A DNA stretch of 64,000 bases. Source: Orlajensenia sp037404875 (GTDB lineage: Bacteria; Actinomycetota; Actinomycetes; Actinomycetales; Microbacteriaceae). Of this stretch, positions 16,381 through 24,407 are shown piece by piece. A model generated the notes under the pieces. It did not search any database. It had not been told where the DNA came from and saw only the letters and a list, made by a program, of their open reading frames with translations. Where the stretch lies: NCBI RefSeq assembly GCF_037404875.1, contig NZ_JBBELO010000007.1, forward strand, positions 62,001-126,000, given 5' to 3'. The translations under genes and the position numbers were made by a program. Every line of letters begins with the position of its first letter. Within the stretch, counting starts at the first letter, position 1.

Positions 16381-17180
16381 GCCTTCTGTGCTCCGGTCAT
16401 GATCGCCACGGCTTCGGTCATGGAGTGGGATTGCGGCGTGATGGTCGCCGCGCGCTTTCCCAGCCTCTGGATGTGGATGCGATCGGCGACCTCGAAGACC
16501 TGCGGCATGTTGTGGCTGATGAGGATCACGGGGATTCCCTTGTCACGCAGGTTCTTGACGAGTTGCAGCACCTGGTTCGACTCGCGCACGCCGAGCGCGG
16601 CGGTCGGCTCGTCGAGCACGACCACCTTCGACCCGAAGGCGGCAGCACGCGCCACCGCCACCGCCTGGCGCTGGCCTCCCGAGAGGTTCTCGACCGGCAC
16701 CGTGACGTCTTGAAGGGTGCTGATGCCGAGTTCGTTGAGCTCGGCGCGCGCCGCGGCCCGCATGCCCTTCGCATCCACCACGCGGAAGAGTGATCCGAGG
16801 ATGCCCTTCTTGCGCACCTCGCGGCCGAGGTAGAGATTGGCCGCGACGTCGAGTGCGGGCGAGACCGCGAGGTTCTGGTAGACGGTCTCGATGCCGGCTG
16901 CTCGCGCATCCTGCGGGCGCTTGAAGTGCACGGGCTTGCCGTCGAGGAAGATCTCGCCCTCGTCGGGCACCTCGGCTCCCGTCAGGCACTTGACCAGCGT
17001 CGACTTGCCGGCGCCGTTGTCGCCGATGATGGCCAGCACCTCGCCCGGGTAGAGCTGCAGGCTCACGCCGTCGAGCCCGACCACGCGACCGAAGGTCTTC
17101 ACCAGGCGCCTCGCCTCGAGGATGGGGGAGCGTTCAGCCTGGGGGCCGGATGCCGGTGCCTGTTCCGCTGCGATTGTCAT
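16377..17180 (-). CDS. Sugar ABC transporter ATP-binding protein
   Basis: This 267-residue ATPase has Walker A GDNGAGKST (residues 53-61), the signature LSGGQRQ (166-172) and Walker B VVVLDEP (186-192). It has a single nucleotide-binding domain, unlike the two-domain RbsA type, and resembles the fructose-type FrcA group. It should energise uptake with the permease and lipoprotein encoded upstream. The ATG overlaps the permease stop codon (ATGA), showing tight coupling. Control by the LacI protein is inferred from operators upstream of the operon. Confidence 0.92.
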   Translation of the reverse strand: MTIAAEQAPASGPQAERSPILEARRLVKTFGRVVGLDGVSLQLYPGEVLAIIGDNGAGKSTLVKCLTGAEVPDEGEIFLDGKPVHFKRPQDARAAGIETVYQNLAVSPALDVAANLYLGREVRKKGILGSLFRVVDAKGMRAAARAELNELGISTLQDVTVPVENLSGGQRQAVAVARAAAFGSKVVVLDEPTAALGVRESNQVLQLVKNLRDKGIPVILISHNMPQVFEVADRIHIQRLGKRAATITPQSHSMTEAVAIMTGAQKA

Positions 17181-18223
17181 TTCCGTACCTTCCGAATCCA
17201 CTGGTCGACCGCGACGGCGACGATGATGAGCACGCCCACGGCGAACGTCTGCCAGAGCACGTCCAGGCCCGCGAGCGAGAGGCCGTTACGGAACACGCCG
17301 ACGATGAGGGCGCCGAGCAGGGTGCCCCAGACGGTGCCGCGACCGCCGAAGAGGCTCGTTCCGCCGATCACTACGGCGGTGATCGAGTCGAGGTTGAGGT
17401 CGACGCCGGCATTGGGTGAGGCCGCGTTCGAACGGCCGATCTGAATCCACGCCCCGATGGCGAGGATGGCGCCTGCGGCGAGATAGACGCTCATGAGCAC
17501 ACGGCTGACGCGGATGCCGGCCAGGCGGGCGGATTCGCGGTCGTCCCCGACGGCGTAGACGTGTCGGCCCCAGGCCGTCTTCTGCAGGATGAGGGCGATC
17601 ACGATGTAGAGCACGAGCATCATGACCACGCCGATGGTGATGTTCACGCCGCCGATGTCGAAGGTCGTGCCCGTCCAGGTGAGCAGGTCGGGCATCTCGC
17701 CGCCACGCACCGTCGCCCCACCGGAGTACAGCAGCGTGAGGGCGACGAAGACGTTCAGCGTGCCGAGCGTGACGATGAACGGGGGCAGCTTGAACCGCGT
17801 GACGAGGAAGCCGTTGAACGCCCCGGCCGCGAGGCCCACGAGGAGGCCGAGCAGCAGGCCGAGCACGGCCGGCACGCCGGCCTGTGCGGTCGATTGGGCG
17901 ATGACCATCGAACTCAGCACCATCACGGCGCCGACCGACAGGTCGATTCCCGCCGTGAGGATGATGAGCGTCTGTGCGATCGCGAGCGTTCCGACAACGG
18001 CGACCTGCTGCGTGATGAGCGAGAGGTTGGCGGGGTTGAGGAAGCGGTCGTTCAGGAGGCCGAAGACGATGATCGAGATCACCAGCACGACGGCCGGGCT
18101 GATCGCCGGGTAGCGATGCAGGAGGTTGCGGATGCGACTGAGTGGGGTGGTGCGGTCGAGGAACTCCTCGGCGAGGTCGAGATTGGCCGTCGCGACGGGC
18201 GGCTCCGTGGTGTGCTGACTCAC
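17177..18223 (-). CDS. Sugar ABC transporter permease
   Basis: The 348-residue protein has a cytoplasmic N-terminus and about nine to ten membrane helices. Its BPD_transp_2 features include LITQQVAVVGTLAIAQTLIILTAGIDLSVGA, LFGGRGTVWGTLLGALIVG (the conserved loop that contacts the ATPase lies nearby) and a final FAVGVLIIVAVAVDQWI, as in RbsC/FrcC; the first of these stretches is longer in the protein than a single motif. I chose the GTG with GGAG 8 bases upstream. It follows the lipoprotein gene and overlaps the ATPase gene. Confidence 0.9.
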   Translation of the reverse strand: MSQHTTEPPVATANLDLAEEFLDRTTPLSRIRNLLHRYPAISPAVVLVISIIVFGLLNDRFLNPANLSLITQQVAVVGTLAIAQTLIILTAGIDLSVGAVMVLSSMVIAQSTAQAGVPAVLGLLLGLLVGLAAGAFNGFLVTRFKLPPFIVTLGTLNVFVALTLLYSGGATVRGGEMPDLLTWTGTTFDIGGVNITIGVVMMLVLYIVIALILQKTAWGRHVYAVGDDRESARLAGIRVSRVLMSVYLAAGAILAIGAWIQIGRSNAASPNAGVDLNLDSITAVVIGGTSLFGGRGTVWGTLLGALIVGVFRNGLSLAGLDVLWQTFAVGVLIIVAVAVDQWIRKVRK

Positions 18224-18301
18224 AGCTGAACTCCGATGTTCTCGGGGCGGACGGTTCCTCCCGGGGGAGTGACCGCCCGCCCGCATTCGTCTCTGGTGGG
18301 A

Positions 18302-19399
18302 TCAGCCCCAGCAGATGTCGCCCGCCTTGGCGGTGTCGATGGACTCGACGCCGTCCTGCGGGTCGTCCGTCACGAGCGCGACGCCCGTGTTGTAGAAGTC
18401 GAGCCCCTTGCTGACCTCCGGCTTCTTTCCGTCCTTCACGAGGTCGAAGATGGCCTGCACTCCGAGGTCGGCCATCTTCACCGGATACTGCTGGCTCGTG
18501 GCACCGATGACGCCCTTCTTGACGTTGTCCACTCCGGCGCAGCCGCCGTCGATCGAGACGACGATCAATCCGTCCGTCTTGTCGGCGGCCTTGAACGCCT
18601 GGTAGGCGCCGTAGGCAGCCGGCTCGTTGATCGTGTAGACGACGTTGATGTCGGGGTCCTGGCTCAGAAGGGTCTCCGCCGCGGTGCGGCCGCCGTCCTC
18701 CGCGCCTTGCGAGGCCTCGTTGCCGACGATCTCGTAGTCGCCGCCGCTGTAACTACCGGTCTTCTTCTCATCGCCGTTCTTGGCCTTGTCGCCGAGGTCG
18801 ATGCCCATGCCGTTGAGGAACCCCTGGTCGCGGTTGACGTCGACGGAGACCACCTTGTCGTCGAACAGGTCGATCATCGCGATGGTGGCCTTCTTGCCGG
18901 CGAGCTTGGCCGCCGTCCACTTTCCGATGTCTTGGCCGGCGAGGTAGTTGTCGGTGGCGAACGTGATGTCGACGGCATCCGGATCCGACGGCGGGGTGTC
19001 GAGTGCGATCACGTAGAGCCCGGCATCGCGTGCCTTGGTCAGCGCATCCTCGACGCCGGGACCATTCGGGGTGATGAGGATGCCCTTGTCGCCCTTCGAG
19101 ATGGCGTTCTCCACCGCCTGGATCTGGGTGTCCTCGTCGCCGTCCTCCTTGCCTGCCGCCAGGGTGAGGTTCACGCCGAGCTTCTTTGCCGCGGCCTTGG
19201 CACCGTCTTCCATGGCGACGAAGAAGGGGTTCGAGGTGGTCTTGACGATCAGCGAGACGCCGATGTCGTCGGAGGAGCCCGAGGCGCTCGAAGAGCCGCC
19301 GCCGGAGGAGCAGCCGGCGAGGGTGCCGATGGTGAGGGTGGCCGCGACGCCGACGGCGAGCAGTCGCCGGACGGGCGGGCGGAGGGCTGTGCGATTCAT
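18302..19399 (-). CDS. Sugar ABC transporter substrate-binding lipoprotein
   Basis: This 365-residue protein is a periplasmic-binding-protein type 1 lipoprotein. It starts with a twin-basic signal peptide and lipobox LAGC, with lipidation expected at Cys30, followed by a Gly/Ser linker. Motifs such as VSLIVKTTSNPFF, LITPNGPG, VIALDTPPSDPDAVD and the terminal GDICWG resemble fructose/ribose-type binding proteins. It should capture a sugar outside the membrane for the downstream permease and ATPase. AGGAGA precedes the ATG, and two operator palindromes lie 28-53 bases upstream. Confidence 0.92.
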   Translation of the reverse strand: MNRTALRPPVRRLLAVGVAATLTIGTLAGCSSGGGSSSASGSSDDIGVSLIVKTTSNPFFVAMEDGAKAAAKKLGVNLTLAAGKEDGDEDTQIQAVENAISKGDKGILITPNGPGVEDALTKARDAGLYVIALDTPPSDPDAVDITFATDNYLAGQDIGKWTAAKLAGKKATIAMIDLFDDKVVSVDVNRDQGFLNGMGIDLGDKAKNGDEKKTGSYSGGDYEIVGNEASQGAEDGGRTAAETLLSQDPDINVVYTINEPAAYGAYQAFKAADKTDGLIVVSIDGGCAGVDNVKKGVIGATSQQYPVKMADLGVQAIFDLVKDGKKPEVSKGLDFYNTGVALVTDDPQDGVESIDTAKAGDICWG

Positions 19400-19426
19400 C
19401 GGGGAATCTCCTTGGTCGAGGTGGAT

Positions 19427-19452
19427 GACATCGTTGTCTGACATCGATGTCA
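19427..19452. promoter_or_regulatory. Two adjacent LacI-type operators upstream of the sugar operon
   Basis: GACATCGTTGTC (19427-19438) and the perfect 14-base palindrome TGACATCGATGTCA (19439-19452) lie side by side in the divergent region between the transporter operon and the lacI-type gene. The central CG and overall shape are typical of LacI-family operators. The adjacent LacI protein is the likely ligand-responsive repressor. Confidence 0.8.
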
Positions 19453-19515
19453 AGACTCAGGTTTAGAGCATTCCTGTTGTAGAGTCAAGACCATCACGGG
19501 CAATGGGAGGCGAAT

Positions 19516-20571
19516 GTGACATCGTTGTCGAACCGCGACCACGCGGATGCCGACAGACGCAAACGGCCGACCATGCGCGATGTCGCCGCGCGCGCCGGGG
19601 TGGGCATCAAGACCGTCTCCCGGGTGATCAACGGCGAGCCGAACGTGTCGGCGAGCACCATCGAGCGAGTGAGGACCGCGGCACGGCAACTGGACTACCA
19701 ACCCGACCTGCATGCCGGAAACCTGCGCCGGGCCGACGGGCGCACCCGTACGCTCGGGCTGCTCGTCGGCAACGTCGAGAACCCGTTCTCCGGCGCGCTG
19801 CACCGCGCCGTGGAGGAGGCGGCGCGCGACCGCGGCTTCGCCGTCTTCGCTTCGAGCCTGGACGACGAGGCCGAACGCGAGCAGGAGAGCATCTCGGCGT
19901 TCCTCCGTCGTCGCGTCGACGGCCTCATCCTCACCACCATCTCGCGGAGCCAGGCCTACCTGCTCCCCGAGCAGGAACGCGGAACGCCCCTCGTCTTCGT
20001 CGACCGCGAGCCCGTCGACCTCGTCGCGGACGCCGTCGTCAGCGACAACGCGGCCGGCATGGCCATAGCGACCCGCCACCTGATCGACCACGGGCACACC
20101 CGCATCGCGTATCTCGGGGATCGGCTCGAGATCCAGACGGCGCGCGAGCGACGTCGCGGGTTCATCGAGGAGATGGGGCGTGCAGGTCTGGACGCGCCCG
20201 ACGAGTTCGTCGTGGCCGGCCTGGATGACGAGGCGAGCGCGGCCTCGGCGACGCTCAACCTGCTCGCGTCCGACCATCCGCCGACCGCGCTCGTCAGCGG
20301 CCAGAACCTCATCACGATCGGCGCGATCCGCGGCCTGCGTGCCCGCGGGCTGCAGGGCACGACAGCGCTCGTCGGTTTCGATGACATCTCGCTCGCCGAC
20401 ATGATCGAGCCCGGCTTGACCGTGATCGCCCAAGACCCTGCGCGCATCGGCGCGGTCGCGGCCGAGCGGCTGTTCGCCCGACTCGACGGCGACGACGCCC
20501 CGAGCGAGCGACTGATCGTGCCGACGCGCCTCATCGCGCGGGGAAGCGGGGAGATCCGTGCCCGAGAGTGA
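19516..20571 (+). CDS. LacI family transcriptional regulator
   Basis: The 351-residue protein has an N-terminal helix-turn-helix, PTMRDVAARAGVGIKTVSRV (residues 18-37), a hinge helix, and a sugar-binding core with TLGLLVGNVENPF, FVDREPVD and a C-terminal FDDISLADMIEPGLTVI. It should repress the divergent sugar transporter and probably the kinase gene until a sugar binds. GGGAGG lies 5 bases before the GTG. A third copy of the operator overlaps its own first codons, which points to autoregulation. Confidence 0.93.
   Translation: MTSLSNRDHADADRRKRPTMRDVAARAGVGIKTVSRVINGEPNVSASTIERVRTAARQLDYQPDLHAGNLRRADGRTRTLGLLVGNVENPFSGALHRAVEEAARDRGFAVFASSLDDEAEREQESISAFLRRRVDGLILTTISRSQAYLLPEQERGTPLVFVDREPVDLVADAVVSDNAAGMAIATRHLIDHGHTRIAYLGDRLEIQTARERRRGFIEEMGRAGLDAPDEFVVAGLDDEASAASATLNLLASDHPPTALVSGQNLITIGAIRGLRARGLQGTTALVGFDDISLADMIEPGLTVIAQDPARIGAVAAERLFARLDGDDAPSERLIVPTRLIARGSGEIRARE
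19518..19529. promoter_or_regulatory. Third LacI-type operator, within the repressor's first codons
   Basis: GACATCGTTGTC is identical to the first upstream operator and starts two bases into the repressor gene. Repressor bound here could block transcription of its own gene, or form a loop with the upstream pair about 80 bases away. Confidence 0.7.
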
Positions 20572-21496
20572 GAACCGCCGGGAGGCTGGCCGTGAGGCAG
20601 GCGCTGATGTGACGGCCGGAGGGCGTGTTCTCGTCGTCGGCGATGCGCTCATCGATGAGCTCCACGACGAGTCGGGGACGCGCGAGTTCGTGGGCGGCGC
20701 CGGTCTGAACGTCGCCGTCGGGCTGGCGGTGCTCGGCGTGCCGAGCACGTTGCTGGCGCAGGTGGCGACGGATGCCGCCGGGCACGAGATCCGCAGCTAT
20801 CTCGAGCGGTTCGACGTCGAGCTGCTCACCGGTGAGGCACCGAACGGAACGGCCCGAGCGGTCTCGGAGCGGGTGGGCGGCGAGCCGCGCTATTCGTTCA
20901 ATGAGGCGGCCCGTGAGCGCGTCTTCGACATCGGACGGGCGAAGGAGGCGATCGCCGCGGCGCCTGCGGTGGTCGTGAGCTGCTTCCCCTTCGACGACGC
21001 CGGCCAGGCGGCGGCGCTCGCTGCGGCGACGGCCGGATACGAGGTGATCGTCGACCCGAACCCGCGTGCGGGCATGATGCGCGACCGCGGCGCGTTCCTG
21101 GAGGGCTTCCGCAGGCTCGCCGCCGGTGCCACGCTCGTGAAGGTCGGCGACGAGGACGCCGCGCTGCTGCTGGGAGCGAGCCTGGATGATCTCGAGGACT
21201 TCGCCAGCGCGGCCGGCGCACGAGCCGTGCTGGCGACGGCCGGCGCTGCCGGCGCGCGCGTGCGACTGGCGGACGGAACCCGGGTGGATGCGCCCATCGC
21301 GCACCTCGACGGCGCGGTCATCGACACCATGGGGGCCGGGGACGCGACGCTCGCGGCATCCGTTCGCCGCATCGTGAACGCGGGGGTGCCGGGCGATGCA
21401 GAGGGTTGGCGCGAGCTGCTCGACGAGGCGATGGTGATCGCGGCGGCGACGGTGCGTGCCGAGGGAGCCCTCCTCCGTCGCCCGCAGGCAACCTAG
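20558..21496 (+). CDS. PfkB family carbohydrate kinase
   Basis: This 312-residue protein is a ribokinase-fold sugar kinase: VLVVGDALIDEL near residue 25, EFVGGAGLNVAVGLAVLG, VDPNPRAGM, LVKVGDEDAALL, and the catalytic anion-hole motif DTMGAGD with the base Asp262. It should phosphorylate the sugar imported by the divergent ABC transporter. Its start overlaps the end of the LacI gene, so repressor and kinase form one unit. The exact sugar is not identifiable; fructose- or ribose-like substrates fit. Confidence 0.9.
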   Translation: MPESENRREAGREAGADVTAGGRVLVVGDALIDELHDESGTREFVGGAGLNVAVGLAVLGVPSTLLAQVATDAAGHEIRSYLERFDVELLTGEAPNGTARAVSERVGGEPRYSFNEAARERVFDIGRAKEAIAAAPAVVVSCFPFDDAGQAAALAAATAGYEVIVDPNPRAGMMRDRGAFLEGFRRLAAGATLVKVGDEDAALLLGASLDDLEDFASAAGARAVLATAGAAGARVRLADGTRVDAPIAHLDGAVIDTMGAGDATLAASVRRIVNAGVPGDAEGWRELLDEAMVIAAATVRAEGALLRRPQAT

Positions 21497-21510
21497 GCAC
21501 CCGCCCTTCC

Positions 21511-21610
21511 CAAAAGCGAGGACATCCCGAAAAGCGAGGCGATCTCGCGCGAAACGCGGCGTTTCGGCCTGCTGACGCGGCGAGTCCCGCGAGATCGCCT
21601 CGCTTTCGGG
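21511..21610. repeat. Large intergenic hairpin, AGCGAGG repeat family, copy 1
   Basis: Arms at 21526-21549 and 21588-21610 are identical apart from one extra A and read CCCGAAAAGCGAGGCGATC... outward from the loop. Inside lies a second hairpin, CGAAACG-cgg-CGTTTCG (21550-21566). A further partial direct copy of the unit (AAAAGCGAGGACAT) precedes the left arm. It lies between the convergent kinase and thioredoxin genes, so it could terminate both transcripts. Confidence 0.85.
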
Positions 21611-21641
21611 GGATCCGGCCAGGACGGGCCAGGCGCGCGGG

Positions 21642-22052
21642 TTAGAGCTCGCTGCGCTCGATCGATTCGATCGCGTCGTCGGTCTCGGCGTGGGCCTCCT
21701 GCTCGGCGATCTGGGCCCGCACCGCATCCATGTCGAGGTCGCGCACCTGGCCGATGAGGTCTTCGAGCACGGGTGCGGGGAGCGCTCCGGCCTGCGAGAA
21801 CACGCCGATGCCGTCCTTGAAGACCATGAGCGTCGGGATCGACTGGATGCCCATGCCGCCCGCGATCTCACGCTCGGCCTCGGTGTCGACCTTCGCGAAG
21901 GTGATGTCGGGGTTCTTCTCCGAGGCGGCCTCGAACGTCGGGCCGAACTGGCGGCACGGGCCGCACCATTCCGCCCAGTAGTCGATGAGCACGATGCCCC
22001 CATCGGTGATCGTCTTCTCGAACGTCTCCATGTTCAGGTTCACGGTAGCCAT
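21642..22052 (-). CDS. Thioredoxin-like protein
   Basis: The 136-residue protein has the thioredoxin fold with the active site AEWCGPC (Cys30 and Cys33), the cis-proline segment QSIPTLMVFKDG and KVDTEAEREIAGGMGI. A C-terminal acidic, helical extension of about 30 residues follows the normal thioredoxin length. It should reduce disulfides in the cytoplasm. A TAAACT -10 box lies exactly 6 bases before the ATG, and the inverted repeat GGCGGATG/CATCCGCC sits directly upstream of it, so the message is probably leaderless. Confidence 0.9.
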   Translation of the reverse strand: MATVNLNMETFEKTITDGGIVLIDYWAEWCGPCRQFGPTFEAASEKNPDITFAKVDTEAEREIAGGMGIQSIPTLMVFKDGIGVFSQAGALPAPVLEDLIGQVRDLDMDAVRAQIAEQEAHAETDDAIESIERSEL

Positions 22053-22178
22053 CCCTCGAGTTTACGGGCGGATGCCGCTACATCCGCCGTGCTGCACTGT
22101 CAAACGCCTGAGGCCGCAACGCCCCGGACGCATAGCCTTGAGGAGCGCCCGCACCCGGCGCCTTCGAGAGGGGGAACC

Positions 22179-23099
22179 ATGGCTCGCGCAGTGCAGTTCG
22201 ACCGCTTCGGACCGACGGACGTGCTCGAGGTCGTGCATGTCGATCCGCCGCATGCCGGCCCAGGGGAGGTGCGTGTGCGCGTCGCCGCAGCGGGCCTGAA
22301 CCCCGTCGACTGGAAGATCATCCGCTTCCGGCAGGTGGCCGAGGCGTACGGATGCCCGCGGCTACCGGCCGGGAACGGCAACGACTTCGCCGGCGTCATC
22401 GACGAGGTCGGCGACGGGGTCGAGGGGTGGAGCGTGGGGGATGAGGTCTTCGGCGGCCACCGCTTCTTTGCCCAGGCCGACTTCGCCGTCGTCCCCGCCG
22501 GGAAGCTCGTGCGCAAGCCGCGCGGCATCAGCTGGGAGCAGGCCGGAGCGCTCGACATCGTCGGTCGCACGGCGTGGGCATCCGTTCGCGCCATCGATCC
22601 GACGCCCGACGACACCGTGCTCGTGACGGCGGCGGCCGGCGGCGTCGGCGTGCTCGCCGCGCAGCTCGCCGTCGGCCGAGGCGCCCGCGTGATCGGCACG
22701 GCGAGCGAGGCCAACCACGAGTTCCTCGAACGCCTCGGCGTCACGCCCGTCACCTACGGCGAGGGGGCGGCCGATCGCATCCGTGCCGCAGCGCCGCAGG
22801 GCGTGACGGCGGTGCTCGACAACCAGGGAGAGGCCAGCATCGAGCTCGCCCTCGAGCTCGGCGTGCCGCGCGATCGCATCAACACCATCGCCGGCCGCGG
22901 GAGCGAGAAGACCGAGGGCATCCTGCAGGTCGGCGGCGCCCAGGCGAACCTCGGCGAGCTCGAGCACATGGCCCAGCTCATCGCCGACGGGCTCGTCTTC
23001 CCCATCGATTCCGTCTTTCCCGTCGAGCGCGTGCGGGAGGCCTACGCACGGCTCGAAGCCGGTCACGTGCGCGGAAAAGTGGTGCTCGCCTTCGAGTGA
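22179..23099 (+). CDS. NADP-dependent quinone oxidoreductase/alcohol dehydrogenase-like protein
   Basis: This 306-residue medium-chain dehydrogenase/reductase has the opening ARAVQFDRFGPTDVLEV, the GNDFAGVIDEVGDGV segment and the nucleotide motif VTAAAGGVGVLAAQLA. It lacks the zinc-ligand Cys residues, so it belongs to the zinc-free quinone reductase branch. It should reduce a quinone or enone with NADPH. The ATG is preceded by a GAGAGGGGG stretch. It is transcribed alone. Confidence 0.87.
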   Translation: MARAVQFDRFGPTDVLEVVHVDPPHAGPGEVRVRVAAAGLNPVDWKIIRFRQVAEAYGCPRLPAGNGNDFAGVIDEVGDGVEGWSVGDEVFGGHRFFAQADFAVVPAGKLVRKPRGISWEQAGALDIVGRTAWASVRAIDPTPDDTVLVTAAAGGVGVLAAQLAVGRGARVIGTASEANHEFLERLGVTPVTYGEGAADRIRAAAPQGVTAVLDNQGEASIELALELGVPRDRINTIAGRGSEKTEGILQVGGAQANLGELEHMAQLIADGLVFPIDSVFPVERVREAYARLEAGHVRGKVVLAFE

Positions 23100-23178
23100 T
23101 TCCCGGCGGATGCCGCCCGGCGACGTCATGCGCGCACCGCGGGAATAGATTCCGCCTGGATGCGTTACATCGGCCGTA

Positions 23179-23192
23179 CATGCAAATGCATG
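23179..23192. promoter_or_regulatory. Inverted repeat in the promoter of the flavin monooxygenase pair
   Basis: CATGCA-AA-TGCATG forms a perfect inverted repeat 31 bases before the CE1758-type gene. A second dyad, GGAAT-AG-ATTCC, lies about 30 bases further upstream (around 23142-23153). The first resembles MarR-family operators. No MarR gene is adjacent. Confidence 0.45.
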
Positions 23193-23222
23193 GAAAAGGT
23201 GAGTGGACCAGGAGGCCACGAA

Positions 23223-24407
23223 ATGCAGTTCGGCATCTTCACGGTGAGCGACATCACCGAGGACCCCACGACGGGTCGCACGCCGACCGAGGGCGAGCGC
23301 ATCAAGGCGATCGTCGAGATCGCCAAGAAGACCGAAGAGGTCGGAATGGACGTCTTCGCGCTCGGTGAGCACCACAATCCGCCGTTCTTCTCTTCCTCGC
23401 CGACGACCACGCTGGCCTACATCGCGGCCCAGACCGAGCGGCTCATCCTCTCGACAGCCACGACGCTCATCACCACGAACGACCCGGTGAAGATCGCCGA
23501 GGACTACGCGATGCTGCAGCACCTGGCCGACGGCCGCGTCGACCTCACGCTCGGCCGCGGAAACACCGGCCCCGTCTATCCGTGGTTCGGCAAGGACATC
23601 CGCCAGGGCATCGAGCTCGCCATCGAGAACTACGCGCTGCTGCACCGCCTGTGGCGCGAGGACTACGTCGACTGGCAGGGCAGCTTCCGCACCCCGCTGC
23701 AGGGCTTCCAGTCCACGCCGCGTCCGCTGGATGAGGTTCCCCCGTTCGTCTGGCACGGCAGCATCCGTTCGCCCGAGATCGCCGAGCAGGCCGCCTACTA
23801 CGGCGACGGCTTCTTCGCCAACAACATCTTCTGGCCCAAGGAGCACTACATGCGCCTGATCGGGCTGTACCGCCAGCGCTTCGAGCACTACGGACATGGC
23901 AGCGCCGACCAGGCGATCGTCGGCCTCGGCGGCCAGGTCTTCATGCGGGCCAAGTCGCAGGATGCTGTGAACGAGTTCCGCCCCTACTTCGACAATGCGC
24001 CGGTGTACGGCCACGGACCCTCGCTCGAGGAGTTCACCGAGATGACGCCGCTCACCGTCGGCAGCCCTCAGGAGGTCATCGACCGCTACATGTCGATGCG
24101 GGAATACTACGGCGACTACCAGCGCCAGCTCTTCCTCATGGATCACGCCGGCCTGCCGCTGAAGACGGTTCTCGAGCAGCTCGACATCCTCGGCGAGGAG
24201 GTCGTGCCGGTGCTGCGCCGCGAGCTCGACGCCAAGCGTCCCGCTCACGTGCCCGACGGTCCCACGCACGAGGCGATGGTGGCCCGCCGCAACGCCGAGC
24301 GCGTCGCCGCCCGTTCGAATGCCTCCGACGACGCGGCGGCATCCGCCGGGTCGACCGGAAGCAAGGGATCGGGCGCTGCGTTCGGTCTCGTCTCGAAGGG
24401 AGCATGA
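23223..24407 (+). CDS. CE1758-type FMN-dependent luciferase-like monooxygenase
   Basis: The 394-residue protein starts with MQFGIFTVSDITEDPTTG and contains VFALGEHHNPPFFSSSPTT, LADGRVDLTLGRGNTGPVYPW and VWHGSIRSPEIAEQA, the pattern of the actinobacterial CE1758 family of the LLM class. AGGAGG precedes the ATG. The stop codon overlaps the start of an NADPH-dependent FMN reductase, so the two form a two-component monooxygenase in which the reductase supplies FMNH2. The oxidised substrate is unknown. Confidence 0.9.
   Translation: MQFGIFTVSDITEDPTTGRTPTEGERIKAIVEIAKKTEEVGMDVFALGEHHNPPFFSSSPTTTLAYIAAQTERLILSTATTLITTNDPVKIAEDYAMLQHLADGRVDLTLGRGNTGPVYPWFGKDIRQGIELAIENYALLHRLWREDYVDWQGSFRTPLQGFQSTPRPLDEVPPFVWHGSIRSPEIAEQAAYYGDGFFANNIFWPKEHYMRLIGLYRQRFEHYGHGSADQAIVGLGGQVFMRAKSQDAVNEFRPYFDNAPVYGHGPSLEEFTEMTPLTVGSPQEVIDRYMSMREYYGDYQRQLFLMDHAGLPLKTVLEQLDILGEEVVPVLRRELDAKRPAHVPDGPTHEAMVARRNAERVAARSNASDDAAASAGSTGSKGSGAAFGLVSKGA

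Noticed and set aside
22362..24269. Long antisense frame across the quinone reductase and CE1758-type genes
   Set aside because: It runs through two well-recognised genes and its translation resembles no protein family.
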